Positions 53,454 to 63,636 are shown, numbered from the stretch's first letter. The stretch: 64,000 bases of DNA from BJGN01 sp041159865 (GCA_041159865.1 JBEAXK010000121.1:1-64000), one strand, 5' to 3'. Translations and numbers: made by a program. The notes: generated by a model not told the origin, from the sequence alone.

Positions 53454-54698
53454 TTATGGTTTTTTATCAATAATTATACTTCGAAAACTGCCATTTTCCC
53501 AAATAGTTTCTATTTCCATTTCAACGGAAATGCCATCTTTAGGTTGTTTGTTATTTGGTAATACTGTAATCGTAAATCCTCTTTTTAAGGTACTAGAAAT
53601 TGAAAGGAGATTTATGAACCTATCCAAATAACGAAGTTTTACCTCTTCTTTTTTTAATCGGTTCCTAATTAAATTAGGTAAATATTTTTGAATATGTTCA
53701 AGTTTTGTGTGGGTACGATCTATGATTCTCATTGGGCGAAGAGATAGTTCATGTTGAAATCGTAGTAAATTTAAATTGGATTGTTGTATTTTATTTTTTG
53801 CTGAACTATTGATATTTAAGACCATTTGTTGGATAGAATATTCAAATGATTGATTATGCTGCAAAATGTATTCAGCTACAGCAGTTGGAGTTTTTAAAGA
53901 TATGCCAGCAACTAAATCAACCAGTGTTTCATCTATTTCATGTCCAATTCCAGTAAGTATTTTAATAGGAAAAGATGAAACTGATCGACATATTTCAATG
54001 CTGTCAAAGCCTGATAAATCAAGTTTGGATCCTCCTCCTCTCAAGATTAGAACGACATCAAATGTCTCATTTGATAATGATATTTGTTGAAGTTGGGTTA
54101 TGACTGTTTCTTCAACAAGATTACCCTGTAATGAAATAGGAAATAACTGAACGCTAAAAGTATATCCTGAAGTATTATGGTAAAGTTGATGTATAAAATC
54201 TTGATAACCAGCTGCTTGTTTATTGCTAAGGATGGCTATTTTTTGAATAACTACGGGTAGTTTAATATTTTTATTTGGTTCGTTTAGTTTCTCAGCATAA
54301 ATAAGTCTTTCAAGTTCCTGGCGTTTTTGAAACATTTTTCCTAACGTGTAGGCAGGGTCAATATCTTCAATAACTAGTTTTAATCCGTAGCGAGCATTAT
54401 AATCTACCTGAACTAATATTAATACTTCTCGTCCAGCTTCCAAAAAGGCAAGTAATGGTTCTGTCAGTTTTTGGTTTAACTGTTGAAAGATATTTTGCCA
54501 TATAACAGCACTTTGCTGTGCAATTACCTTATCAGAATTTCCTTCTTCTTTTTCAATTAAATCAAGATAGGCATTTCCCCTGACTACTTTACAACTGGCA
54601 ATTTCTGCTTTGACCCAAATTTTATCTTCAAAATTTAGAGAGATTACTCTTCTGATGAGCGTACCTAATTCAAGAAGCGAAAAAATAGTATTATCCAT
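53454..54698 (-). CDS. xseA: Exonuclease VII large subunit
   Basis: A 414-residue single-strand DNA exonuclease. It has the N-terminal OB-fold (about 1-105), the catalytic core with ARYGLKLVIEDID and RGGGSKLDLSGFD, and GIGHEIDETLVD, which carry the conserved motif residues. The C-terminal half is helical and coiled-coil-like. It begins 19 bases after the upstream glycosidase-like gene and precedes xseB by 9 bases. Confidence 0.95.
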   Translation of the reverse strand: MDNTIFSLLELGTLIRRVISLNFEDKIWVKAEIASCKVVRGNAYLDLIEKEEGNSDKVIAQQSAVIWQNIFQQLNQKLTEPLLAFLEAGREVLILVQVDYNARYGLKLVIEDIDPAYTLGKMFQKRQELERLIYAEKLNEPNKNIKLPVVIQKIAILSNKQAAGYQDFIHQLYHNTSGYTFSVQLFPISLQGNLVEETVITQLQQISLSNETFDVVLILRGGGSKLDLSGFDSIEICRSVSSFPIKILTGIGHEIDETLVDLVAGISLKTPTAVAEYILQHNQSFEYSIQQMVLNINSSAKNKIQQSNLNLLRFQHELSLRPMRIIDRTHTKLEHIQKYLPNLIRNRLKKEEVKLRYLDRFINLLSISSTLKRGFTITVLPNNKQPKDGISVEMEIETIWENGSFRSIIIDKKP

Positions 54699-54717
54699 TC
54701 ATTTTCTTTAAATAATT

Positions 54718-55557
54718 CTAATTTAATTTATTTCTTATGTAGATGATGTTTGCCACAGGTCTTTCTCCTTCAGCATCAAATTTTTTATTATCGGAAGGGT
54801 GATTTACAATTCCATTTATTTTTGGAGTATTTAAAAATAGGGTAGTGGAACCACCTCCATCTAAATTCAACGCATTGGGACATTTACAAGATAATAGAAA
54901 TTCAGCCAGTTCGTTAAGGTTTAAACCAACGGCTTCCTTATGCCTGCCATCTACTGCGATTAACCACATTTCTTTTTTTGTCAGGCAGATGGCACTCCTG
55001 GGATGTTTCAGGTCATTAAAGGGTCGTTTTAAAAGAACATTAGCTTCATTATTTTTTATAAGTAATGGACCTGTAACCAAGGCATCTTCGACATTTTTAA
55101 GTTCGGGTATTCTTTTTGATCCAAAAGTGGATGTAATTTTGCTTCGGCCATTTTTAAAAATAACCAGTGCATTTGCACCTATTTCATTTTCAATTGATAA
55201 TAAATTAGGTTTATTTTCATTAATAATTTTTCCATCTGCATATAAATAAGATACAGATCCTCCTGCTTTCATGTCAAAAAAACCTCCATTTATAGCAGCA
55301 ACTGCTGCTACCTTTTTTGCGAAGGAACTTGTTTTAATTAAGGTATCATTGGAAAATGCAAGGTCTAACCTAAATTTTGAATAATTTGCTTTTAAGATTA
55401 CAATGTATTGATTTCCCCAATCTTCGTGGTTGCCTGACCAGCGCTCCATTTTCAATCCTTTTTTTATCCTCTCAACTTTAATTCTTACAAAGCGCTGGTT
55501 ATAGGCAAAGTTTGGCAGAATGAACAAAAAAAATAGAAAATAAAAATATTTCATCAT
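54718..55557 (-). CDS. Phosphodiester glycosidase (NAGPA domain) protein
   Basis: An exported protein of 279 residues with a signal peptide (1-20) and one phosphodiester glycosidase domain, recognised by AAINGGFFDMK, the VDGRHK segment and the LNLDGGGSTT motif. The family includes the enzyme that uncovers mannose-6-phosphate in animals and bacterial exopolysaccharide enzymes. The bacterial substrate is unclear. It is the first gene of the housekeeping operon; coupling to xseA may be only transcriptional. Start may be 55557 or the next Met at 55554. Confidence 0.85.
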   Translation of the reverse strand: MMKYFYFLFFLFILPNFAYNQRFVRIKVERIKKGLKMERWSGNHEDWGNQYIVILKANYSKFRLDLAFSNDTLIKTSSFAKKVAAVAAINGGFFDMKAGGSVSYLYADGKIINENKPNLLSIENEIGANALVIFKNGRSKITSTFGSKRIPELKNVEDALVTGPLLIKNNEANVLLKRPFNDLKHPRSAICLTKKEMWLIAVDGRHKEAVGLNLNELAEFLLSCKCPNALNLDGGGSTTLFLNTPKINGIVNHPSDNKKFDAEGERPVANIIYIRNKLN

Positions 55558-55680
55558 AGATTAGTTTGTAAGTAAAGGTAAACAATATATCAATAATTTA
55601 AATAAGGTAATCTTTTGCTTTAAAAATGAATGGTTAGCTAAAATATTATGTTCTCCGTTTCTTTTTTAAGAGAAAGTCAT

Positions 55681-55688
55681 TAGATTTG
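55681..55688 (+). promoter_or_regulatory. -7 promoter element for tRNA-Val and tRNA-Pro
   Basis: TAGATTTG matches TAnnTTTG and ends 12 bases before the tRNA-Val. The rest of 55558-55700 shows no gene. Confidence 0.55.
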
Positions 55689-55700
55689 CAATCCACAAAA

Positions 55701-55778
55701 GGGTGATTAGCTCAGTTGGTTTAGAGCGCTGCTTTGACAGAGCAGAGGTCACTGGTTCGAATCCAGTATTACCCACCA
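55701..55778 (+). tRNA. tRNA-Val (anticodon GAC)
   Basis: A clear cloverleaf with acceptor stem GGGTGAT/ATTACCC, anticodon loop TTGACAG (GAC at 34-36) and T arm ACTGG-TTCGAAT-CCAGT. The CCA end is encoded at 55776-55778. It is followed 8 bases later by tRNA-Pro, in one transcript. Confidence 0.96.
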
Positions 55779-55786
55779 AATACTAA

Positions 55787-55860
55787 CGGAGTGTAGCGCA
55801 GCCCGGTAGCGTACTAGCATGGGGTGCTAGTGGTCGCTGGTTCAAATCCAGTCACTCCGA
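55787..55860 (+). tRNA. tRNA-Pro (anticodon GGG)
   Basis: The acceptor stem is CGGAGTG/CACTCCG, the anticodon stem CTAGC/GCTAG with loop ATGGGGT (GGG at 34-36), and the T arm GCTGG-TTCAAAT-CCAGT. CCA is not encoded. A terminator follows directly. Confidence 0.96.
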
Positions 55861-55861
55861 C

Positions 55862-55893
55862 AAAAAAAGGCAATCATGTATTGCCTTTTTTAT
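55862..55893 (+). terminator. Terminator after tRNA-Pro
   Basis: An 11-bp stem, AAAAAGGCAAT (55864-55874) with ATTGCCTTTTT (55880-55890), then T-rich sequence. I see nothing else in 55894-56075. Confidence 0.85.
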
Positions 55894-56075
55894 TTTTTTA
55901 AGATAGGTTTTACCTTTAACTTTAAATTTCGAAGCTGCATTATTTTTAGGAACTATATCCATAGTTTTCTAAAAATCTCAAAGACTTCAAAATAATATCC
56001 TAAATAAGTTATTCTTCTGCCATACCAAATGTTTGAATCTTATTTATGTATCCATAAAAGAGCTATTCTTTTGCT

Positions 56076-59000
56076 TTAGAATGATTGGGATTCAACATAG
56101 TTTAAAGAAGCTTCTAGTTTTTCAATAGCTAATATTGACTGCGGTGTTGGTTTTGCATCAACGGTTTGTAAAACATGGAGCATATGAAGAAACTTTTCTT
56201 GTAACCCAACCAAAGTTTCCTTTTCAGGTGAGGTTTCATAAATACTTCCATATAATATATCAGCACCAGAGGGATTACCAGATCCTAATTTAGCTTGTAA
56301 TACAATCATTTCCTCTTTAGTGAGTTTTCCAGATTCAAGCTTAGCTTTAATCCTTTCTCTTAAAATTTGTAGTTTTTGATAGGCACTATAGCATAATAAC
56401 GAATATTTAGATTGAATTTGAATATCATCTGAAGTCGCTGTAACCCTTGGATCCATTTTAACTTCAAGGGTATTTTCCTTAACGATTCCATCTATATTTA
56501 ATTTTATTTTATAAAATCCCGGATGAACAAATGGACCGTCAGGACCTGCGGGCGTGTTTTTATAGACTGCTGCGATGGCATAACTTCTTTGACTGCCTTT
56601 GGGTGGAGCATACCTTAAATCCCATATAAACCTTTGATGACCTGATTGTGAAGAAAGCATTTGTTCTGGTCTAAACCAATATGTTGGATAACCCATTAAA
56701 TTAGTATCTAAATTTTCCTTTAGATCAGAAGATGAAAATTTCCTGATAAGATTTCCTGCCATATCCGTAATTTCGAGAGATACCTCTTTTGCGCCTTTTT
56801 CAACATGGTAGTCAAGGATGGCACCATCAGGTGGATTTTTGCCCGTTGGCTCTTCAGGTGGGAGAGGAGTATCGGAAAACATATTCCAACGTACTCTATG
56901 AGCAATGGTTGGTTTGTATAGATAATGAGTATTTAGTTTAATGCTTAATTCTCTGAGCATTGATATATTATCTAAAATCCAGATGGAACGTCCATGGGTA
57001 CCAATTACAAGATCATTATCATGAATGATAAGATCTCTAATGGAACTTGCAGGCATATTTAGTCTTAAAGATTGCCATTTCTCTCCATCATTCACAGAGA
57101 AAAAAACCTCATTTTCTGTACCTGCAAATAATAAACCTGGTTGTTTTGGGTCTTCTCTCACCACATTTACAGGATCTTTTGCAATCCCATTATTAATTAA
57201 GGTCCATGTATTTCCACCATCTTTGGTTTTATAAATATACGGAGATAAATCATCCAGGCGAAAGGAGTTAATTGAAATATAAGCCGTATTTTTCTCAAAA
57301 TGACTGGCATCAATTTGAGAAATTTTATCCCATGACCTTAACAAAGGTGGGGTCACATTTTTCCAGGTTTTCCCCCCATCTAGAGTAACATGGACTAAGC
57401 CATCGTCTGTTCCTGCCCAAATAATATTTGAATCTAGAGGGGATGGGCCTACAGAATAAATAACCCCTCTTCTTTGCATTTTATCTAAATCTGGTGTTTT
57501 GAAAGCCCCAATATTTTGTGGAACTTCAGGTTGCTCTCTGGAAAGATCGGGACTTATTTTTTCCCATTGGTAACCACCGTCCATTGTTTTCCAAAGTACA
57601 TTGGAGGCAAAAAGAAGCATTTTAGGATTTGCAGGGTGAAAGAGTAAGGGCATTGTCCTTAAAACCCTGTATTGACCTGATCTTAAAGGTTCTGGACCAA
57701 CAAATTGAGTTTGTCCTGTTTTCTTGTTAAATTTTAAGACTCTTCCCCCATAAATGATATCTGGATTTAAAGGATCTGGAGCGACATAAGCATATTCGTC
57801 TGCCCCAACTCCATACCAATCCCGAAATGAAATTTGACCTCCATTTCCTCTGCTTGAGACGCCAATGGCACCACTTTCTTGTTGTCCGCCATATACATGA
57901 TAAGGAAATTGATTGTCGGTAGAAACGTGGTAGAGTTGTGCTGTCGGTTGATTATACCATGAACTCCATGATTTTCCTCCATTCACTGTAATAACAGCAC
58001 CTTGATCAGCAGCGAAAATCATAATATCCGGTTGGAGAGGATTTATCCAGATTCGATGATAATCATCGCCACCGGGTGCTCCTTTGATAGAGGTCCAGTT
58101 TTTGCCCCCATCAACTGATTTATAAGCAGCTACATTTGCAATAAAGACTACCTCTGGGTTATTGGGATGCACTTTTATTTCAGCAAAATCACTTCCCCGA
58201 CCCCAAGTTCTGGGGTCACGGCTGACTAAGCCCCATGTTTCTCCTCCGTCTTTACTACTATAAATTCCGCCATTTGTTTTTGCATCAACAGTAGCATACA
58301 TTTGATTGGTATTGCTAGGTGCGAAACAAACCCCAATTCTCCCAACTCCTTCAAACGCTCCTGGTAAACCTTTCAAGACCTGATTCCAGGTGTTACCCCC
58401 ATCTATGGATTTAAATAGTCCGCTATTTTTTCCTGAAAAACTACCGTTTTCCCAAGGTCCTTCTCTATGTTCCCATAGGCTGGCAAATATAACTTTAGGA
58501 TTAGAGGGATTATACTCAACCTGAATAGCACCTGTATTTTCATTGATGAATAATACTTTTTTCCATGTTTTTCCTCCATCTTGGGTTCTAAAAACGCCTC
58601 TTTCTTCATTGGCACCATAAGGGTGACCAAGTCCAGCTACAAATACTTCCAAAGGATTGACTGGATGTACAATGATTCTGCCTACTTGTTGTATGTCATT
58701 TAAACCAATATGTTTCCAGGTATTTCCACCATCTTCAGATTTATATATCCCATTACCTATGCTTAAATCGGGACGATGAAGACCTTCGCCTGTTGCTGCA
58801 TAAATAATCTTAGGATTGGAAGGAGAAACAGCAATATCACCTATAGACCCTGTTGGCATCTGGTCGAAAATAGGCTTCCAAGTTCTGCCATAATCGTCTG
58901 TTTTCCAAACGCCACCATTATTAACACCTATGTAGAAAAGGTTCGGTTGTGTTGGCACCCCAATAGCACCAACAGTTCTTCCGGCACGGAATGGTCCAAT

Positions 59001-59111
59001 CATTCTATACTCAAGATTTTGAAAATCAATGGGTTTGATAGATTGAGCATAAACTAAGATGTCTGTATAAAGGAGAATAAACAGACAAAGCCAATATTTG
59101 TCAAGACGCAT
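56076..59111 (-). CDS. Secreted Asp-box (BNR) repeat beta-propeller protein
   Basis: A 1011-residue exported protein with signal peptide 1-22. I count about eleven Asp-box motifs of the form SxDGGxTW, for example KSEDGGNTW, RTQDGGKTW, KSIDGGNTW and VTLDGGKTW, spread over roughly 70-690. This predicts two beta-propellers of the sortilin/GH74-like type. The C-terminal 300 residues are a different domain with an FIWDLRYAPP segment. The family is common in Bacteroidota and no enzyme activity is established. No type IX sorting domain is visible. Confidence 0.82.
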   Translation of the reverse strand: MRLDKYWLCLFILLYTDILVYAQSIKPIDFQNLEYRMIGPFRAGRTVGAIGVPTQPNLFYIGVNNGGVWKTDDYGRTWKPIFDQMPTGSIGDIAVSPSNPKIIYAATGEGLHRPDLSIGNGIYKSEDGGNTWKHIGLNDIQQVGRIIVHPVNPLEVFVAGLGHPYGANEERGVFRTQDGGKTWKKVLFINENTGAIQVEYNPSNPKVIFASLWEHREGPWENGSFSGKNSGLFKSIDGGNTWNQVLKGLPGAFEGVGRIGVCFAPSNTNQMYATVDAKTNGGIYSSKDGGETWGLVSRDPRTWGRGSDFAEIKVHPNNPEVVFIANVAAYKSVDGGKNWTSIKGAPGGDDYHRIWINPLQPDIMIFAADQGAVITVNGGKSWSSWYNQPTAQLYHVSTDNQFPYHVYGGQQESGAIGVSSRGNGGQISFRDWYGVGADEYAYVAPDPLNPDIIYGGRVLKFNKKTGQTQFVGPEPLRSGQYRVLRTMPLLFHPANPKMLLFASNVLWKTMDGGYQWEKISPDLSREQPEVPQNIGAFKTPDLDKMQRRGVIYSVGPSPLDSNIIWAGTDDGLVHVTLDGGKTWKNVTPPLLRSWDKISQIDASHFEKNTAYISINSFRLDDLSPYIYKTKDGGNTWTLINNGIAKDPVNVVREDPKQPGLLFAGTENEVFFSVNDGEKWQSLRLNMPASSIRDLIIHDNDLVIGTHGRSIWILDNISMLRELSIKLNTHYLYKPTIAHRVRWNMFSDTPLPPEEPTGKNPPDGAILDYHVEKGAKEVSLEITDMAGNLIRKFSSSDLKENLDTNLMGYPTYWFRPEQMLSSQSGHQRFIWDLRYAPPKGSQRSYAIAAVYKNTPAGPDGPFVHPGFYKIKLNIDGIVKENTLEVKMDPRVTATSDDIQIQSKYSLLCYSAYQKLQILRERIKAKLESGKLTKEEMIVLQAKLGSGNPSGADILYGSIYETSPEKETLVGLQEKFLHMLHVLQTVDAKPTPQSILAIEKLEASLNYVESQSF

Positions 59112-59267
59112 AATTAAAGTTTAGGTTTCAAAATTTAGGTTTAAGATAACGTTTTTTAAAGAGAAATGGGATTTAATTTTATATAGGGAAAGAGGTAGTT
59201 TAAAAAGACATGGCTAGCTTTATAAACCTTGTTATTCCAAAATTTGTTATCCGATAAAAATATAAAA

Positions 59268-59714
59268 ATGAATTGGGAAACAGTTGTATTTGAGGCGAAT
59301 AAAAAGAAGGATTCGATTAATTTTAAAGTAGTTAAGACAGATTCCGAATGGAAAGAAATTTTGACTCCGGAAGTTTATCAGATAACCAGAAAAAAAGGAA
59401 CGGAGAGACCTTTTTCAAATCAAATGTGTCATGCATTTGATCCGGGAATTTATGAATGTGCTTGTTGTGATACCCCCTTATTTTCTGCTGATGAAAAATT
59501 TGATAGTGGCACTGGTTGGCCGTCATTCACCAAACCCATAAAAGATAATGCTATTGCTTATTATGAAGACCGTAGTTATGGTCAACAACGGATAGAAGTT
59601 TGCTGTCAATCTTGCGATGCACACCTGGGACATGTATTTCCTGATGGACCAAAACCAACCCGATTGCGTTTTTGTATTAACGCCTTATCATTAAAAAAGG
59701 TAACAGATAAATAA
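59268..59714 (+). CDS. msrB: Peptide methionine (R)-S-oxide reductase
   Basis: A 148-residue cytoplasmic repair enzyme. The zinc-binding CxxC pairs are in YECACCDTPLF and CCQSCDAHLGH, the substrate loop is SGTGWPSF, and the catalytic Cys is C136 in RFCIN. The frame is open to a TTG at 59229, but ATG at 59268 fits the family. MsrA is not adjacent. Confidence 0.93.
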   Translation: MNWETVVFEANKKKDSINFKVVKTDSEWKEILTPEVYQITRKKGTERPFSNQMCHAFDPGIYECACCDTPLFSADEKFDSGTGWPSFTKPIKDNAIAYYEDRSYGQQRIEVCCQSCDAHLGHVFPDGPKPTRLRFCINALSLKKVTDK

Positions 59715-59739
59715 AAGCGTATATTAATGAAATATGACG

Positions 59740-59747
59740 TACCTTTG
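59740..59747 (+). promoter_or_regulatory. -7 promoter element for the DEAD-box gene
   Basis: TACCTTTG matches TAnnTTTG, 21 bases before the ATG. No TTG is seen at the usual distance. Confidence 0.55.
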
Positions 59748-59768
59748 CGGCTTAATTAAAAATAATAC

Positions 59769-61529
59769 ATGAATTCATTTTCTGACCTGGGTCTTTCACC
59801 TCAACTACTTGTCGCTATTGAAGGACTTGGTTACAAACAACCAACCTTAATCCAGGAAAAAGTTATTCCTTTTCTGCTAACCGGAAAAGAAGATTTAGTC
59901 GCTTTGGCTCAAACCGGAACGGGAAAAACAGCCGCTTTTGGACTTCCATTAATTGATTTAGTTGATGCAAGTCAATTTTGTGTTCAGGGGCTTATTTTAG
60001 CTCCAACCAGAGAGCTTTGTTTACAAATTACCGGTGATATAAATCGCTTTCTTGGCGAAGAACCACATCTAAATATAGTGGCTGTTTATGGAGGAGCAAG
60101 TATCCAGGAGCAAGTTAGAGCCCTAAAAAGAAATGCTCATATCGTCGTAGCTACCCCAGGTAGATTAGTAGATCTGTTGGATAGAAGAGCTATTAAGTTA
60201 GACGATATCAAAATTTTAGTTCTTGATGAGGCGGATGAGATGCTGAATATGGGCTTCCAGGAAGACCTTGATGCGATTATCTCTGCTTGTAGTACTTCAA
60301 GAAATACCTGGTTATTTTCTGCGACCATGCCAAATTCTGTGAGAAACCTCGCAAGGAATTATATGGTTAAACCTGTTGAAATTTCAGCAGGCGAGAAAAA
60401 TTCGGGAAATGTTAATATTGAACATCGCTATTGCATCGTTCAAGAAAAGGATAAATATGCCGCTTTAAAACGATTACTTGATTACAATCCTTCCATTTAT
60501 GCACTTATTTTCTGCAGAACCAGAATGGATACTCAGGATGTGGCTGATAATTTAATGAAGGATGGTTATACCTCAGGAGCACTTCACGGTGATATGGATC
60601 AAAAACAGCGTGAAAAAATAATGGATAAGTTCCGGAATCGAGCACTTCGTATTTTAGTTGCTACCGATGTTGCTGCACGTGGTCTTGATGTTAGTGGTCT
60701 AACGCACGTTATACACATGAATATACCTGACGAACTTCCATTTTACACACACAGAAGTGGAAGAACAGGTAGAGCAGGTGAAAAAGGTGTCTCTATTGCC
60801 TTGGTAACTAACAGAGACGCTTACAAAATAAGAAATATAGAAAGTTTATCTAAAATTCATTTTCGTCCATTTCCTGTTCCAAGTGGTCAGGAAGTATGTC
60901 AGCAGCAACTTTTAGAGTTGCTTAGAAGGGTTAAAGAGGTTGAATTAAATGATGAAGAACTAGATACTTTCCTTCCTGATGTACTTCATTTTCTTAAGGA
61001 TATGTCCAGAGAAGATTTGATTAAAAGATTTGCATCTCTTGAATTCAACAGATTCTTAGAATACTATAGAAATGCACCTGATTTAAATCCTGTTTCAAGA
61101 GATAACAGGGACAGAAAACAATCTCAACATGGCGGTTACTCTTCTTCATCAACAGGTCAACAATCTGCTTCTCCAAGAAATAGTAATGTACCAATGTCTA
61201 GTTTTGTACTTAATTTAGGAACAAAGGATAATTTAGATAAAGGTGGGCTATTAAGAATTATTTGTGAAGCTGGCGGTATTCATAAAAGTAAGGTTGGCAG
61301 GATTGTAACCGGAAATGTAACTTCTACTTTGGAGTTGCCTATGGATACCTTCATGCAGATACAGAAAAAGATTGCGAAAACGAGATTTCGCGGAAGACCT
61401 TTAGTTTTGGAACAAGCCAGGGCAAAACAAGGAGGAGATGATTTTGCAAAAAAGTTCACTCCAGGGGAAGAAAAGCCAGAGAAGAAAAAAAAACTGAGGG
61501 ATAGAATGACTATTGTTCAAGATTTATAG
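59769..61529 (+). CDS. DEAD-box RNA helicase (DeaD/CsdA type)
   Basis: RNA helicase of 586 residues. The Q-motif near 25-30, Walker A AQTGTGKT at 47-54, PTREL, DEAD, SAT and HRSGRTGRAG are all present. Residues 440-480 are Ser/Gln-rich and probably disordered. A DbpA-like RNA-binding domain follows (about 485-560), then a Lys-rich tail. It likely acts in ribosome assembly or cold adaptation. Confidence 0.93.
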   Translation: MNSFSDLGLSPQLLVAIEGLGYKQPTLIQEKVIPFLLTGKEDLVALAQTGTGKTAAFGLPLIDLVDASQFCVQGLILAPTRELCLQITGDINRFLGEEPHLNIVAVYGGASIQEQVRALKRNAHIVVATPGRLVDLLDRRAIKLDDIKILVLDEADEMLNMGFQEDLDAIISACSTSRNTWLFSATMPNSVRNLARNYMVKPVEISAGEKNSGNVNIEHRYCIVQEKDKYAALKRLLDYNPSIYALIFCRTRMDTQDVADNLMKDGYTSGALHGDMDQKQREKIMDKFRNRALRILVATDVAARGLDVSGLTHVIHMNIPDELPFYTHRSGRTGRAGEKGVSIALVTNRDAYKIRNIESLSKIHFRPFPVPSGQEVCQQQLLELLRRVKEVELNDEELDTFLPDVLHFLKDMSREDLIKRFASLEFNRFLEYYRNAPDLNPVSRDNRDRKQSQHGGYSSSSTGQQSASPRNSNVPMSSFVLNLGTKDNLDKGGLLRIICEAGGIHKSKVGRIVTGNVTSTLELPMDTFMQIQKKIAKTRFRGRPLVLEQARAKQGGDDFAKKFTPGEEKPEKKKKLRDRMTIVQDL

Positions 61530-61538
61530 GAACCATCT

Positions 61539-62267
61539 TTAGTATCCTAAAATTTTGCCTACTTCACTTTTGTAACTTCTTCCAATGGGTAACTCTTGTC
61601 CATTAATTTCAATATGGCTCGGAGTAAAAGCAGATATTTTTGGTGCAGAAACCAAAAATGACCTGTGAATTCGAAGGAAGTTGTTTTCCATTAGTTTTTG
61701 TTCCAGAAAACTAATCTTTTGTTTAGTAACTACTCTTTTGTCAGATAAATGAATGATTACATAATCTTTTAGACTTTCAATATAAATGATGTCTTTAAGA
61801 TTTATCTTAATCATTTTTTTATCTGACTTAACGATTAGGGTATCTGTAGAAATATAAGGTTCATAATCTTCATTTCCTGATATGTTACCCGCGGTCTGTG
61901 TCGCAGTCTGGATTTGACCAAAAGCCTTACTCAATGCTTTTAAAAATCTTCCAAATGGTATTGGTTTTAATAAATAATCTACAGCATCTAAATCAAATGC
62001 TTCCAATGCATATTCTCTGTAAGCCGTAGTAAAAATTACTTTAGGAGGATTTTGTAATGTTTTTAAGAAATCTATTCCATTTAATTTTGGCATTTGGATA
62101 TCTAAGAAAATTAAATCTACGGATTGATTTCTTAAAACTTCGAAAGCTTTCAAAGCGTTATCACAGCGTGCGGTTAGTTCCAAACCATCCACCCTTTGTA
62201 TGTATGAAGCTAATACATCTAGAGCTAAAGGTTCATCATCAACAAGAACGCATTTTATTTTATTCAT
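61539..62267 (-). CDS. LytTR-family response regulator
   Basis: A 242-residue regulator. The receiver domain has the acidic pair D10-D11 and the phosphoacceptor D56 in LIFLDIQMP. The C-terminal LytTR DNA-binding domain (about 140-240) includes YIESLKDYVIIHL and FLRIHRSFLV. It overlaps the upstream kinase gene by 8 bases, so the two are coupled. Targets are unknown; the partner genes are not adjacent. Confidence 0.93.
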   Translation of the reverse strand: MNKIKCVLVDDEPLALDVLASYIQRVDGLELTARCDNALKAFEVLRNQSVDLIFLDIQMPKLNGIDFLKTLQNPPKVIFTTAYREYALEAFDLDAVDYLLKPIPFGRFLKALSKAFGQIQTATQTAGNISGNEDYEPYISTDTLIVKSDKKMIKINLKDIIYIESLKDYVIIHLSDKRVVTKQKISFLEQKLMENNFLRIHRSFLVSAPKISAFTPSHIEINGQELPIGRSYKSEVGKILGY

Positions 62268-63351
62268 TTTTGGGAATTAGTGAGATTTTTAAAACAATCG
62301 TAAAGGAATCTTCTTCTTTAAATACTTCTAAATTATAGCCATCATCACCGTAGATTAAATCTAGTCTTCGTTTTACATTTTTAAGCCCAATTCCTTTTGT
62401 ATAATCTGCTTCAAGATCACTTTCAGAGTAAATGCAACTATTTTCCACTCTGAAAATAAGATTATGTTCTTTAATTTTAAGGTCTATATAGATAAATGAA
62501 TTCTCCGTATGCTGACTTACTCCATGCTTAAAAGCATTTTCTATAAAGGGCAGCATTAAAAGTGGTGGAATTTTATGTAATTTTATTTGTCCGCTAATGT
62601 TAAAATCTACATCTAATCGTTCGCCATATCTTAATTTTTCTAAGGCAATTAAATTCTGCATTTGTTCAATTTCCTTTTCAAGGGATATTTGACTTACATT
62701 ACAATCGTATAGCATGTAATCTAAGAAATGTGAAAGTTTTAATACCACTTCTGATGATTGATCAGATTTTTGTAATGTCAAGGCATACAAAGAATTAAGC
62801 GTATTAAATAGAAAGTGTGGATGTATTTGAGATTTTAAAAATTTTAGTTCTGCATCTAATTTTTCTTGCGATAATTCTCTGGCAATTTTTTCGTTTTGAT
62901 AATTTCTTTTAATCAATTTTATGGCAGCCGCAGCAAATACGATGGTATAAACATTGGTAGTTCGTTGCAAAGCCTTAGTAAAACTAGTTAATGGAAAAGT
63001 GGCGTAATCATAGTTAGGTACATAAAAAGGCACATAAAAAAGATGTAATAAAATCCGGTCTAAATAACCAAATCCAATAGCTGTTAAAATAAAAATTAAG
63101 GCAAAAGAGATATATTTTTCCTTGTCCAGAAAACCTGGGATAAGAAAATATAAAGTTAGGTAGGTGGCAGACATTCTGACGGGTAAAGTGACTAGTACCT
63201 CAATAAAACTTTGTATATAATTGTCTCTGAAACTTGCAAATGCGATTGTAAAATAGCCAAGATAAATAAGCCAGAAAATGAGGTGGGCTATGATTCTGTT
63301 TTTAGGATAAATAAATTTATCGAATCTAATTATGGAAGCTGATGCCATCAT
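62260..63351 (-). CDS. LytS-type sensor histidine kinase
   Basis: A 363-residue membrane kinase. About four hydrophobic segments span residues 18-150. The His_kinase domain has QIHPHFLFN at 175-183, which holds the phosphorylated His, followed by an ATPase domain with PFIENAFKHGV and GIGLKNVKRRL. It works with the LytTR regulator that overlaps its end. Start may be the first or second Met (63351 or 63348). Confidence 0.92.
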   Translation of the reverse strand: MMASASIIRFDKFIYPKNRIIAHLIFWLIYLGYFTIAFASFRDNYIQSFIEVLVTLPVRMSATYLTLYFLIPGFLDKEKYISFALIFILTAIGFGYLDRILLHLFYVPFYVPNYDYATFPLTSFTKALQRTTNVYTIVFAAAAIKLIKRNYQNEKIARELSQEKLDAELKFLKSQIHPHFLFNTLNSLYALTLQKSDQSSEVVLKLSHFLDYMLYDCNVSQISLEKEIEQMQNLIALEKLRYGERLDVDFNISGQIKLHKIPPLLMLPFIENAFKHGVSQHTENSFIYIDLKIKEHNLIFRVENSCIYSESDLEADYTKGIGLKNVKRRLDLIYGDDGYNLEVFKEEDSFTIVLKISLIPKNE

Positions 63352-63370
63352 TTTTCTATTTAGTAATACT

Positions 63371-63400
63371 TAAAGATATAATAAAGATGAAACAATACAA
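63371..63400 (-). promoter_or_regulatory. Candidate promoter for the LytS/LytTR pair
   Basis: On the minus strand TTG (63398-63400), a 19-base spacer, then TATCTTTA (63371-63378), one base from the TAnnTTTG consensus with correct spacing. The gap 63352-63636 holds no gene besides this and a hairpin (GCCATCG 63604-63610 with CGATGGC 63624-63630). Confidence 0.5.
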
Positions 63401-63636
63401 GATTTAAAATTCGATACATTAATTTTTTAACGCTTTCAACCAAAAATATAGATAAGTTGCATTTGACCTGAATTTTCACCTGAATAGCATCATAATACTC
63501 ATGTTTGGCATAATAATATTTTCAAGAGGTTTTTACAATGTATTTTTGAAAAAGTTAAAACACCATCCATAAGTTATTTTAAATAGCAACTAATCTTAAT
63601 TTTGCCATCGTTTACCTTGTATTCGATGGCATTTTT

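Noticed and set aside
54845..55249. 134-residue plus-strand open frame inside the phosphodiester glycosidase gene
   Set aside because: Antisense to a gene with intact NGGFFD and DGGGST motifs; no recognisable feature of its own.
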